Assembly (NCBI GenBank): GCA_046498405.1
Contig: JAWOAS010000032.1
Coordinates: 1-9,734, forward strand
Reading direction: 5' to 3'
From: T1Sed10-49 sp046498405
Lineage (GTDB): Bacteria; Actinomycetota; Nitriliruptoria; Euzebyales; Egibacteraceae
DNA length: 9,734 bases
The position numbers and the translations under genes are program-made. Positions 1-6,315 of the stretch are shown here, in pieces; the stretch's first letter is position 1, and each line of letters starts with the position of its first letter. The notes under the pieces are model-generated. The model was not told the origin of the DNA and did no database searches. It saw nothing but the letters and a program-made list of their open reading frames with translations.

Positions 1-82
1 GCCGCTGCCGGTCCGCAGCTCTCCGTGGTGTGCGGGCACGCGCGAGGCGTGCTCCGAACCTGTGGTCAGAAAGGACAGCATC

Positions 83-979
83 ATGCAGCTTCGCAGATGG
101 TGGATCCTCGCGGCGATCGCGGCGCTGGCGCTGCTCGTCGCCGCGTGCGCCGAGGACGATGCCGCCGACGACGTCGACGACGCCGATGACGAGGTCGAGG
201 AGGAGGTCGACGACGAGGCCGACGAGGAGACCGACGAGGAAACCGACGAGGAGGCTGACGAGGACGAGGCCGCCGATGACCTCGGGCTCGCCGAGGAGGG
301 CGTGCTCGTCGCCGGCAGCAACCTCGACTTCGAGCCCTTCGAGTTCATCGAGGACGGCGAGGAGCAGGGCTTCGACATCGACCTCATGAACGAGATCGGC
401 GAGCGCCTCGGCGTCGAGGTGGAGTTCGTCAACTCCGGCTTCGACACCCTGCTGACCCAGCTCGACGGCGGCGAGTTCGACGCGGTGATCTCGGCGCTGA
501 CGATCACCGAGGAGCGCGCCGAGACCGTCGACTTCTCCCAGCCCTACTTCGCGGCGAACCAGGCGATGGTCGTCCGGGCCGACAGCGACATCGCCGGCGT
601 GGAGGACATCGAGGGCCGCGACATCGGCGTGCAGGCTGCGACGACCGGCTCGGACTACGCGATGGAGAACTTCGAGCCCGAGGCGGGCGTCACCGAGTTC
701 CCCGGCACCGCCGAGGCCTTCACCGCCCTCGAGTCCGACCAGCTCGATGCGGTCTTCATCGACCTGCCCGTGGCCAGCGAGCAGGCCGAGGGCTCGGACA
801 CCCTCGAGCTCGTCGCCGAGGTCGACACCGGCGAGGAGTACGGCATCGCCGTGCAGATGGGCAACGCCGCCCTCCTCGAGGCGCTCGACGCCACCCTCGC
901 CGAGATCATCGAGGACGGCACCTACGAGTCGATCTACAGCGAGTGGTTCGAGGGCGACGTCCCCGAGCAGTTCCAGTAG
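83..979 (+). CDS. Family 3 amino-acid ABC transporter solute-binding lipoprotein
   Basis: This is the extracytoplasmic receptor of a polar-amino-acid ABC importer, 298 aa. Residues 1-22 form a lipoprotein signal peptide (basic MQLRR, hydrophobic core, lipobox VAAC with Cys22). Residues 23-66 are an almost purely Asp/Glu/Ala linker. From about residue 73 the family 3 binding fold starts, with the signature GFDIDLMNEIGERLG at 96-110. Arg145 in TEERAETVDFSQPY is where this family binds the ligand alpha-carboxylate, and Asp227 in DAVFIDLP is where it binds the amino group; both point to an alpha-amino acid ligand. I chose ATG 83 over the in-frame GTG 62 because AGAAAGGA at 68-75 lies 7 nt upstream and the signal peptide then starts correctly. 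It is first in an operon with the permease, ATPase and GntR regulator. The exact substrate cannot be read from the sequence; an arginine/ornithine-type ligand is inferred only from the nearby rocD. Confidence 0.95.
   Translation: MQLRRWWILAAIAALALLVAACAEDDAADDVDDADDEVEEEVDDEADEETDEETDEEADEDEAADDLGLAEEGVLVAGSNLDFEPFEFIEDGEEQGFDIDLMNEIGERLGVEVEFVNSGFDTLLTQLDGGEFDAVISALTITEERAETVDFSQPYFAANQAMVVRADSDIAGVEDIEGRDIGVQAATTGSDYAMENFEPEAGVTEFPGTAEAFTALESDQLDAVFIDLPVASEQAEGSDTLELVAEVDTGEEYGIAVQMGNAALLEALDATLAEIIEDGTYESIYSEWFEGDVPEQFQ
218..265 (+). repeat. Four 12-bp tandem repeats encoding the acidic (A/T)DEE linker
   Basis: Four imperfect 12-bp units of the form (g/a)cCGACGAGGAn encode ADEE, TDEE, TDEE and ADED (residues 46-61). 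They form the centre of the acidic linker between the lipid-anchored Cys22 and the binding domain. Period and reading frame agree (12 nt, 4 codons), so copy-number change would lengthen or shorten the tether without a frameshift. The rest of the linker (149-217 and 266-280) is equally acidic but less regular. Confidence 0.8.
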
Positions 980-992
980 TCTCGACCGTACC

Positions 993-1021
993 GCGCCCCC
1001 GCTGGGCTCCAGCGGGGGCGC
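993..1021 (+). terminator. Strong GC hairpin between binding-protein and permease genes
   Basis: A perfect 12-bp stem (GCGCCCCCGCTG at 993-1004 pairing with CAGCGGGGGCGC at 1010-1021) with a 5-nt GGCTC loop begins 13 nt after the solute-binding-protein stop. No T-tract follows, so it is not a classical intrinsic terminator. ABC operons often carry such a hairpin after the binding-protein gene to stabilise that mRNA segment or reduce read-through, giving more receptor than membrane complex. That role is inferred here. Confidence 0.7.
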
Positions 1022-1048
1022 TCGGCGCAGGCCAAGGTGGGGTTGGCG

Positions 1049-1807
1049 ATGGGTGAGCGGCTCGACGACGTCCGACGGCTGTTCTTCAACTGGGAGGTCA
1101 TGACCGCGACCTTCCCCGAGCTCCTGCGCGAGGGCCTGCCGAACACCCTCGTCGTCTCGTTCGGGGCCATCAGCATCGGCATCGTCGCGGGGATGATCGT
1201 CGCGCTCATGGGCATCAGCCACCGCTGGTGGCTCAAGGCCCCGGCGAAGGTCTACATCGACATCTTCCGCGGGCTGCCCGCTGTGCTCACGATCGTGCTC
1301 GTCGGCCTCGGGCTGCCCGCCGCGGGCATCCGCCCGTGGGGTCGCGAGGCCCGCATCGCCGCGGCGATCGCCCTCGGCGCGATCGCCACGGCCTACACCG
1401 CCGAGATCTTCCGCGCCGGCATCCAGTCCATCGACAAGGGGCAGATGGAGGCCTCGCGGTCGGTGGGCATGACCTACCTCCAGGCGATGTGGCTCGTCAT
1501 CATCCCCCAGGCCGTCCGCCGGGTCTTCCCGCCGCTGACCAACGAGGCCATCGCGATCATCAAGGACTCGAGCCTCATCTTCGTCATCGGCCTGTCGATC
1601 GGCCAGCGTGACCTCTTCCGGGTGGGGCAGAACCTCGCCCAGCAGACGGGCAACTACTCGGCGGTGACCGCCGCGGCGCTGTACTACCTCGCGATCACGA
1701 TCCCGTTGACCTACCTCGTGAACTGGCTCGACAACCGATTGCGCGAGGGGCCCAAGGAGGCGCTGCCCGCTGACGAGCTGCCGACGACCGCGGAGCCAGG
1801 CCGATGA
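1049..1807 (+). CDS. Amino-acid ABC transporter permease (HisM/GlnP type)
   Basis: This is the inner-membrane channel subunit of the amino-acid importer, 252 aa. Hydrophobic segments lie at about 33-54, 78-92, 103-120, 168-185 and 207-228, matching the five-helix topology of the family. The FRGLP motif is at 73-77. The cytoplasmic EAA loop, which docks on the ATPase, runs from E134-A135-S136 through G140 to P153. I chose ATG 1049 over in-frame GTG 1037 because AAGGTGG at 1034-1040 is a well-spaced ribosome binding site for it and covers the upstream GTG. The stop overlaps the ATPase start (ATGA, 1804-1807), implying translational coupling. Only one permease gene is present, so the channel is probably a homodimer. 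It lies downstream of the 993-1021 hairpin. Confidence 0.94.
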   Translation: MGERLDDVRRLFFNWEVMTATFPELLREGLPNTLVVSFGAISIGIVAGMIVALMGISHRWWLKAPAKVYIDIFRGLPAVLTIVLVGLGLPAAGIRPWGREARIAAAIALGAIATAYTAEIFRAGIQSIDKGQMEASRSVGMTYLQAMWLVIIPQAVRRVFPPLTNEAIAIIKDSSLIFVIGLSIGQRDLFRVGQNLAQQTGNYSAVTAAALYYLAITIPLTYLVNWLDNRLREGPKEALPADELPTTAEPGR

Positions 1808-2571
1808 GCGCCGAGCCGGAGCCGACGGCGGCGCAGGCGGTGCGGCCACGGGTCGCCCTCAGGGGCTTGAGCAAGCGCTTCGGCACCCTCGAGGTCCTCA
1901 CCGGCGTCGACCTCGAGATCGTGCCCGGCGAGGTCGTCTGCGTCCTCGGACCGTCGGGGTCGGGCAAGTCGACGATGCTGCGCTGCATCAACCTCCTCGA
2001 GGTGCCCACCAGCGGGGTCGTCGAGGTCGACGGCGTCGACATCACCTCCTCGGAGTCCAACATCGACGAGGTGCGCACCCGGGTGGGGATGGTCTTCCAG
2101 CACTTCAACCTCTTCCCGCACATGAGCGCCCTCGGCAACGTCACGATCGCGCTGCGGCGGGTCAAGCGGATGAAGCGCGAGGAGGCCGAGCGCGTCGGCC
2201 GGGAGCGCCTCGCCGAGGTGGGCCTGGCCGACAAGGCCGACGCCCGTCCGGCGCAGCTGTCCGGCGGCCAGCAGCAGCGCGTCGCCATCGCCCGCGCCCT
2301 GGCGATGGACCCTGAGGTCATGCTCTTCGACGAGGTGACCTCTGCCCTCGACCCCGAGCTCGTCAAGGACGTCCTCGACGTCATGCGGCGCCTCGCCGAG
2401 GGCGGGATGACGATGATGGTCGTCACCCACGAGATGGGCTTCGCCCGGGAGGTCGCCGACCGCGTCGTGTTCATGGACGCCGGGGCCATCGTCGAGGATG
2501 GCACCCCCGAGGAGATCTTCAGCCACGCCAGCAGCCCCCGGCTGCGGGACTTCCTCGACAAGGTCCTCTAG
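1804..2571 (+). CDS. Amino-acid ABC transporter ATP-binding protein (HisP/GlnQ type)
   Basis: This is the cytoplasmic ATPase subunit of the importer, 255 aa. All nucleotide-binding motifs are intact: Walker A GPSGSGKST (49-57), Q-loop Gln99 in VFQHFNLFP, signature LSGGQ (152-156), Walker B VMLFDE (172-177, Asp176 and Glu177), D-loop SALD (180-183) and switch His209 in VVTHE. The string FQHFNLFPHMS and the DEVTSALDPELV form of Walker B/D-loop are typical of polar-amino-acid importers. The first 15 or so residues are a variable, low-complexity leader before the beta-strand starting RVALRGLSKRFG. The start overlaps the permease stop by 4 nt, and the GntR gene follows after 8 nt, so all four genes are probably on one transcript. 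Confidence 0.96.
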   Translation: MSAEPEPTAAQAVRPRVALRGLSKRFGTLEVLTGVDLEIVPGEVVCVLGPSGSGKSTMLRCINLLEVPTSGVVEVDGVDITSSESNIDEVRTRVGMVFQHFNLFPHMSALGNVTIALRRVKRMKREEAERVGRERLAEVGLADKADARPAQLSGGQQQRVAIARALAMDPEVMLFDEVTSALDPELVKDVLDVMRRLAEGGMTMMVVTHEMGFAREVADRVVFMDAGAIVEDGTPEEIFSHASSPRLRDFLDKVL

Positions 2572-2579
2572 GGCCGGCG

Positions 2580-3257
2580 ATGGCGCGACCGGGGCGCGCG
2601 ACGCAGGCGGCGAGCGCGGCCGAGCGCGTCGCCGCCGAGGTGCGCGAGGACGTCCTCGAGGGGCGTCTCGCACCGGGCGCGCCGCTGACCGAGACCGCGC
2701 TGGCCTCGCGCTTCGCCGTCTCGCGCACGACGGTGCGCGAGGCCCTGCGGGCGCTGGCCCACCGTGGGCTCGTGCGCCTCGAGCGCCACCGCGGGGCGAC
2801 GGTGACGCTGCTGACCGGCGAGGACCTCGCCGACCTCGGCCGCGCCCGGGGCGCCCTCGAGGGCGCCGCGGCCGAGGCCGCCGTGGGCGCCGACCTCGCC
2901 GCGCTCGAGGCCGCGCTCGCGGCGATGGACGCCGCGGTCGGCCGGGCCGACGCCGATGCCGTCGTCGAGGCCGACCTCGCCTTCCACGCCGCGCTCGTCG
3001 CCCTGCTCGGCAGCCGCCGCCTCGACGCCGCCTACGCCGCGCTGCAGAGCGAGCTGCGCCTCGCGCTCGCCGTGGCCGGGCGACGGGTCGCCTCGCCCGG
3101 CAAGGTCGCCGAGCACGACCGGCTCCTGGCCCTCGCCCGCGAGGGGGACGCCGCGGCGCTGCGGGCGGCGCTCGTCGCCCACATCACCGCCGGGGTCGCC
3201 GACCAGCGCGCCGCGCTGGGGGAGAGCGGCGGCGCGCCCGGCGGACCGCCGGGCTAG
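2580..3257 (+). CDS. GntR-family regulator, FCD (FadR) subfamily
   Basis: This is a DNA-binding transcription regulator of 225 aa. Residues about 10-78 are the GntR winged helix, with recognition region ALASRFAVSRTTVREALRAL (41-60) and wing RGLVRLERHRGATV. Residues about 82-215 are the all-helical FCD effector domain. The FCD metal-site residues appear intact: Asp132 and His136 (in EADLAFH), His179 (AEHDRLL) and His201 (VAHI), so it probably binds a metal-coordinated carboxylate effector. ATG 2580 has only a weak AGGG (2570-2573) upstream and follows the ATPase stop by 8 nt, suggesting read-through translation in the ABC operon. Its TAG stop lies in a CTAG shared with the convergent rocD stop. 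The likely target is the palindrome at 4544-4560 in front of rocD. The tail after about residue 212 is Gly/Pro-rich. The subfamily is clear; the effector is unknown. Confidence 0.92.
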   Translation: MARPGRATQAASAAERVAAEVREDVLEGRLAPGAPLTETALASRFAVSRTTVREALRALAHRGLVRLERHRGATVTLLTGEDLADLGRARGALEGAAAEAAVGADLAALEAALAAMDAAVGRADADAVVEADLAFHAALVALLGSRRLDAAYAALQSELRLALAVAGRRVASPGKVAEHDRLLALAREGDAAALRAALVAHITAGVADQRAALGESGGAPGGPPG

Positions 3258-4468
3258 CCGAGGGCGCGCGCGATGCGCGCGAGGGCCTCGTCGAGCTCGG
3301 CGTCGCTGATGACGAGCGGGGGAGCGAAGCGCAGCGTCGTCTCGTGGGTCTCCTTGGCGAGCACGCCCTCGTCGAGCAGGGCGTAGCAGCACTCCTTGCC
3401 GGTTCGCGACCCCGCGATCTCGACACCGGCCCACAGCCCTCGCCCGCGCACCTCGACGACGTCGGGGGCGTCGAGGGCGCGCAGCCCGTCGAGGAACACA
3501 GGCCCGAGCTCGCGCGCGCGGGCCTGCGGCTCGCCCTCGGCGAGCATCGCCACGACCTCGGCGCCGACCGCGGCGGCGAAGGGGTTGCCGCCGAAGGTCG
3601 AGCCGTGCGAGCCGGGGGTGATCGGGGCCATGACCTCGCGGCGGGCCACGACCGCCGAGACCGGCACGATCCCGCCGCCGAGCGCCTTGCCGAGGACGAG
3701 GACGTCGGGGGTCACGCCCTCGTGGTCGCAGGCGAAGGTCTCGCCGGTGCGGCCCAGGCCCGACTGGATCTCGTCGGCGACGAGCAGGACGCCGTGCTCG
3801 CGGCAGCGCTGCGCGGCCCCGGCGAGGTAGCCCTCGGGCGGGACGACGACGCCACCCTCGCCCTGGATCGGCTCGACGAGGAACGCGACGGTGTCCTCGG
3901 TGATCGCCGCCTCGAGGGCGTCGAGGTCGCCGTAGGGCACGACGTCGAAGCCGGGGGTGAACGGACCGAACCCGCGGCGGGCGCCCTCGTCGGTGGAGAA
4001 CGACACGATCGTCGTCGTGCGGCCGTGGAAGTTGCCGTCGGCGACGATGATCCGCGCGCGGTCGGGGGCCACGCCCTTGACGTCGTAGCCCCAGCGCCGG
4101 CTCGCCTTGATCGCCGTCTCGACGGCCTCGGCGCCGGTGTTCATCGGCAGGACGACGTCGAGGCCGGCGAGCTCGGCGAGGCTCTCGGTGAAGCGCGCGA
4201 GGGGCTCGGCGTGGAAGGCCCGGCTCGTGAGCGTGAGCTCGTCGAGCTGCGCCTTGGCCGCGGCGACGAGCCGTGGGTGGCGATGGCCGAAGTTCAACGC
4301 CGAGTAGGCCGCGAGGAGGTCGAGGTAGCGTCGCCCCTCGACGTCGGTGACCCACACGCCCTCGCCGTGGCGCAGGACGACCGGCAGGGGGGCATAGTTG
4401 TGGACCCCGTGGGCCTCGGCGCGGGCGATCGCCTGCGCGGTGGGGGACAGGGCGTCGATGGCGGTCAC
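3254..4468 (-). CDS. rocD: Ornithine aminotransferase (ornithine--oxo-acid transaminase)
   Basis: This is a PLP enzyme converting L-ornithine plus 2-oxoglutarate to glutamate-5-semialdehyde plus glutamate in arginine/ornithine catabolism and proline formation; 404 aa, normal for the family. PLP residues are Lys261 (LGKALGGG), Asp232 and Gln235 (ADEIQSG). Ornithine-aminotransferase features are present: HNYAPLPVV (Tyr25), YSALNFGHRHP (55-65), FHGRT (Arg150) and EPIQGEGG (Glu204). These match human OAT Tyr55, Arg180 and Glu235, which favours it over acetylornithine or GABA transaminases. The frame stays open far upstream, but GTG 4468 is chosen because a full GGAGGTGA site (4474-4481) lies 5 nt before it and conserved sequence starts just after. 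The gene stands alone, convergent with the GntR gene (stops overlap) and divergent from the PIM operon. Control probably acts at 4544-4560. Confidence 0.93.
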   Translation of the reverse strand: MTAIDALSPTAQAIARAEAHGVHNYAPLPVVLRHGEGVWVTDVEGRRYLDLLAAYSALNFGHRHPRLVAAAKAQLDELTLTSRAFHAEPLARFTESLAELAGLDVVLPMNTGAEAVETAIKASRRWGYDVKGVAPDRARIIVADGNFHGRTTTIVSFSTDEGARRGFGPFTPGFDVVPYGDLDALEAAITEDTVAFLVEPIQGEGGVVVPPEGYLAGAAQRCREHGVLLVADEIQSGLGRTGETFACDHEGVTPDVLVLGKALGGGIVPVSAVVARREVMAPITPGSHGSTFGGNPFAAAVGAEVVAMLAEGEPQARARELGPVFLDGLRALDAPDVVEVRGRGLWAGVEIAGSRTGKECCYALLDEGVLAKETHETTLRFAPPLVISDAELDEALARIARALG

Positions 4469-4543
4469 CGCGATCACCTCCGTTGGCGCCGGCGCGGCGG
4501 CCGGGTCCCGGCCGCGACCACGCCACGCCCACTCATCGAGGAT

Positions 4544-4560
4544 GGATTGTAGGACAATCC
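4544..4560. promoter_or_regulatory. Predicted GntR/FadR-type operator in front of rocD
   Basis: GGATTGT-AGG-ACAATCC is a perfect 7+3+7 inverted repeat in the 240-nt gap between rocD and the PIM operon. Its core TTGTAGGACAA fits the pattern known for FadR-subfamily regulators (T-N-G-T-N3-A-C-N-A). The regulator gene at 2580-3257 belongs to that subfamily and is the only transcription factor in the window. The site overlaps the predicted rocD -10, so binding would be expected to repress rocD. Assigning this regulator to the site is inference. Confidence 0.65.
4546..4551 (-). promoter_or_regulatory. Predicted -10 element of rocD (TACAAT)
   Basis: On the minus strand TACAAT lies about 78 nt before the rocD start. 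It differs from the TATAAT consensus by one base, in a region otherwise nearly all G and C. No convincing -35 hexamer is found 16-18 nt upstream, as is common in actinobacteria. A start near 4539 would give a leader of roughly 70 nt. The hexamer lies inside the 4544-4560 palindrome. Confidence 0.55.
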
Positions 4561-4650
4561 GTTGGGCGCTGGACGGGTCCTTCGTCGCCCCGCGGTGTGG
4601 GCGAACGGGCCCCCGGCCGCCGGCGCGCCGGGCCGGCGCGGCGGCGCTGG

Positions 4651-4656
4651 TAGCCT
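4651..4656 (+). promoter_or_regulatory. Predicted -10 element of the PIM operon (TAGCCT)
   Basis: TAGCCT fits the actinobacterial TANNNT -10 pattern and is followed by GC-rich sequence. A start at about 4663 would give a leader of about 46 nt to the GTG at 4709. It supports that start over in-frame upstream ATG 4562 and GTG 4595, which would then not be transcribed from here. No -35 hexamer is recognisable. Confidence 0.45.
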
Positions 4657-4708
4657 CGCCCCGCTGCGGCCGCCCCGCGCGCCGAGACCGACCTCCGACT
4701 GGCTCTCC

Positions 4709-5308
4709 GTGCTCAACGCCCACGCGCGAACGCTCACCGACCGGCTCGTCCAGCCCGTCGCCCGTGCGCTCGTGCGCCTCGGGCTGACGCCCAACGCCCT
4801 GACGACCGCCGGCCTGCTCGTCACCCTCGCCGGCGCCGCCGTCGTCGTGACCGACCGCCCGGTCCTCGGCGCGACGATCATGGCCGCGGGCCTCGTGCTC
4901 GACGCCTTCGACGGGGCCGTGGCGCGGCTCTCGGGGCGCTGCACGCCGCTCGGCGCGTTCTACGACTCGGTGGCCGACCGCCTCGCCGACCTCGCGATCC
5001 TCGGCGCGCTCGTGTGGCTCGTCCTGCCGAGCCCCCTCGGCTTCGCCGTCGGCATGACCGCCCTGGCCACGGCGCTGCTGACCTCCTACATCCGCGCGAA
5101 GGCCGAGTCGCTCGGTCTTGACGCCACCGTCGGCGTGCTCGAGCGGGCCGAGCGCCTCGTCATCGTCCTGCTCGGGCTCTGGCTCGACCTCGTGGCCCTC
5201 GCGCTGTGGGTGCTCGCGGTGGGCGGGGTCGTCACCGTCCTCCAGCGCGTCGTCGTGGTGTGGCGCCAGGCGCGGGCCCTGCCTGCCAGCGAGGTGGAGG
5301 GCCGGTGA
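4709..5308 (+). CDS. pgsA: Phosphatidylinositol-phosphate synthase (CDP-alcohol phosphotransferase)
   Basis: This integral membrane enzyme joins CDP-diacylglycerol and inositol phosphate to make PI phosphate, the first committed lipid of PIM synthesis; 199 aa. The CDP-alcohol phosphotransferase motif is complete: Asp65, Asp68-Gly69, Ala72-Arg73, Gly82, Asp86 and Asp90, giving the two-metal site. SYIRAKAESLGL and VLERAERLVIVLLG closely resemble the mycobacterial PI synthase PgsA1 rather than phosphatidylglycerophosphate synthase, and the two following genes agree. About five or six hydrophobic segments are visible. GTG 4709 puts LGLTPN at about the same distance from the N-terminus as in PgsA1; the upstream extension is Arg/Pro/Gly-rich and unlike the family. 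The ribosome binding site is weak, so the start is less certain than the function. The stop overlaps the next start (GTGA, 5305-5308). Confidence 0.9.
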   Translation: MLNAHARTLTDRLVQPVARALVRLGLTPNALTTAGLLVTLAGAAVVVTDRPVLGATIMAAGLVLDAFDGAVARLSGRCTPLGAFYDSVADRLADLAILGALVWLVLPSPLGFAVGMTALATALLTSYIRAKAESLGLDATVGVLERAERLVIVLLGLWLDLVALALWVLAVGGVVTVLQRVVVVWRQARALPASEVEGR

Positions 5309-6315
5309 GCTCGCGGCGCTACCGGGGCTCGGGCCGCCGCGGCGAGCCCGTCGACCGTCGCCGCGGGGCGGAGGGCCGCATCCCCGCCCCCCGCCGGCCG
5401 GAGCGCGCCGCTGAGCGGGCGCGCGGGGTGCTGTGGAGCGGCGTCTGGGAGCTGGCCCGGAGGCTGCCCGAGCCGGTGGCCTTCGGGCTCGCCGACCTCG
5501 CCGGGCGCCTCGCGCACCGCCTCGCCCCGGCGACGCGTCGCCGGGTGCGGGCCAACCTCGCCCACGTCGTCGACGCCGATGACCTCGACGCCACCGTGGC
5601 CGCGGCGTTCCGCTCCTACGCCCGCTACTGGGTCGAGGCGTTCCGCGCCGCCGACCTCGACCCCGGCGACCTCGACCGGCGCACGACCACCGACGGCTTC
5701 GCCCACCTCGACGCCGCGCTCGAGGCTGACCGTGGGGTCATCGTCCTGCTCGCCCATCACGGCTCGTGGGACATCGCGGCCCGTTGGGCGGAGAGCCACC
5801 GCTACCACCTCGCCGTCGTCGCCGAGGTCGTGCGTCCCCGGGCGGTCTTCCGCCGCTTCGTGAGGCTGCGCGAGGACATCGGCCTCGAGGTCCTCCCGCT
5901 GCACCGCGACGGCGACGTCACCGCGCGGCTGGTGCGCGTGCTCGAGGCCAACCACCTCGTGGGGCTGCTCACCGACCGCGACCTCACCGGACGGGCGCCG
6001 GAGGTCACGCTCTTCGGTGGACGCACCCGCGTCCCGCTCGGCCCGGCGGTGCTGTCCCGGCGCACCGGCGCGCCGATCGTGCCGATCACGCTGCTCCAGC
6101 GCCCGGGGCGCTGCTGGCACCTGCAGGTCCTGCCGGCGATCGAGCCGGGGCAGGCGGGCGTGCGCGAGCTCCACGCCGCGGTGCTGGCCGCCCTCGAGGC
6201 GCTCATCGGCCTCGAGCCCGCCCAGTGGCATGCGTTCCAGCCGGTCTTCGGCGACGCCGGGCCCGCCGGGCCGTCGGGCGAGGACGGGCTCTCGCAGACG
6301 GGAGGCACACGATGA
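5305..6315 (+). CDS. patA: PIM acyltransferase, LpxL/HtrB-like (PatA/Rv2611c type)
   Basis: This is predicted to transfer an acyl chain from acyl-CoA to the mannose of phosphatidylinositol mannoside at the inner membrane face; 336 aa. It belongs to the LpxL/HtrB lipid A acyltransferase-like family. The catalytic H-x4-D motif is His151 to Asp156 in AHHGSWD, and Glu233 (APEVTLFGG) is a candidate for the third active-site acid. LLTDRDLTGR (221-230) and PLGPAVLSRRTGAPIVP are typical family blocks. The domain begins near residue 40; the first 40 residues are an Arg/Gly/Pro-rich basic leader. GTG 5305 overlaps the pgsA stop (GTGA) with GGAGGG just upstream, and the gene's own stop overlaps the pimA start (ATGA). 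Its place between pgsA and pimA is the conserved actinobacterial order and supports the assignment. Confidence 0.88.
   Translation: MSSRRYRGSGRRGEPVDRRRGAEGRIPAPRRPERAAERARGVLWSGVWELARRLPEPVAFGLADLAGRLAHRLAPATRRRVRANLAHVVDADDLDATVAAAFRSYARYWVEAFRAADLDPGDLDRRTTTDGFAHLDAALEADRGVIVLLAHHGSWDIAARWAESHRYHLAVVAEVVRPRAVFRRFVRLREDIGLEVLPLHRDGDVTARLVRVLEANHLVGLLTDRDLTGRAPEVTLFGGRTRVPLGPAVLSRRTGAPIVPITLLQRPGRCWHLQVLPAIEPGQAGVRELHAAVLAALEALIGLEPAQWHAFQPVFGDAGPAGPSGEDGLSQTGGTR

Noticed and set aside
1..82. Promoter or regulator site before the binding-protein gene
   Set aside because: I found no TANNNT element at a convincing position and no TTGT-N3-ACAA site; only the ribosome binding site at 68-75 can be supported, and the promoter may lie outside the window.
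1695..2673. Antisense open frames opposite the ABC ATPase
   Set aside because: The + strand frame has every ATPase motif in order; the antisense frames show only composition-driven residues and no family match.
2498..4552. Very long open frames on both strands across the regulator and rocD (over 600 codons each)
   Set aside because: They are made of Arg/Gly/Pro/Ala-rich low-complexity sequence, have no recognisable domain, and are out of frame with two well-supported genes. High GC removes stop codons and produces such shadows.
4562..4708. Longer N-terminus for pgsA from ATG 4562
   Set aside because: The added residues do not resemble the family and would lie upstream of the predicted -10 at 4651; no ribosome binding site precedes that ATG.
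4469..4723. Longer N-terminus for rocD (85 extra residues)
   Set aside because: The extension is Arg/Gly/Ala/Pro-rich, crosses the predicted promoter and operator, and the GGAGGTGA site with GTG 4468 fits the family start.
5086..6231. Long antisense frame opposite pgsA and the acyltransferase
   Set aside because: Asp/Glu/Gly/Arg-rich shadow of the coding strand with no motif; the + strand genes have catalytic residues and start/stop overlaps.
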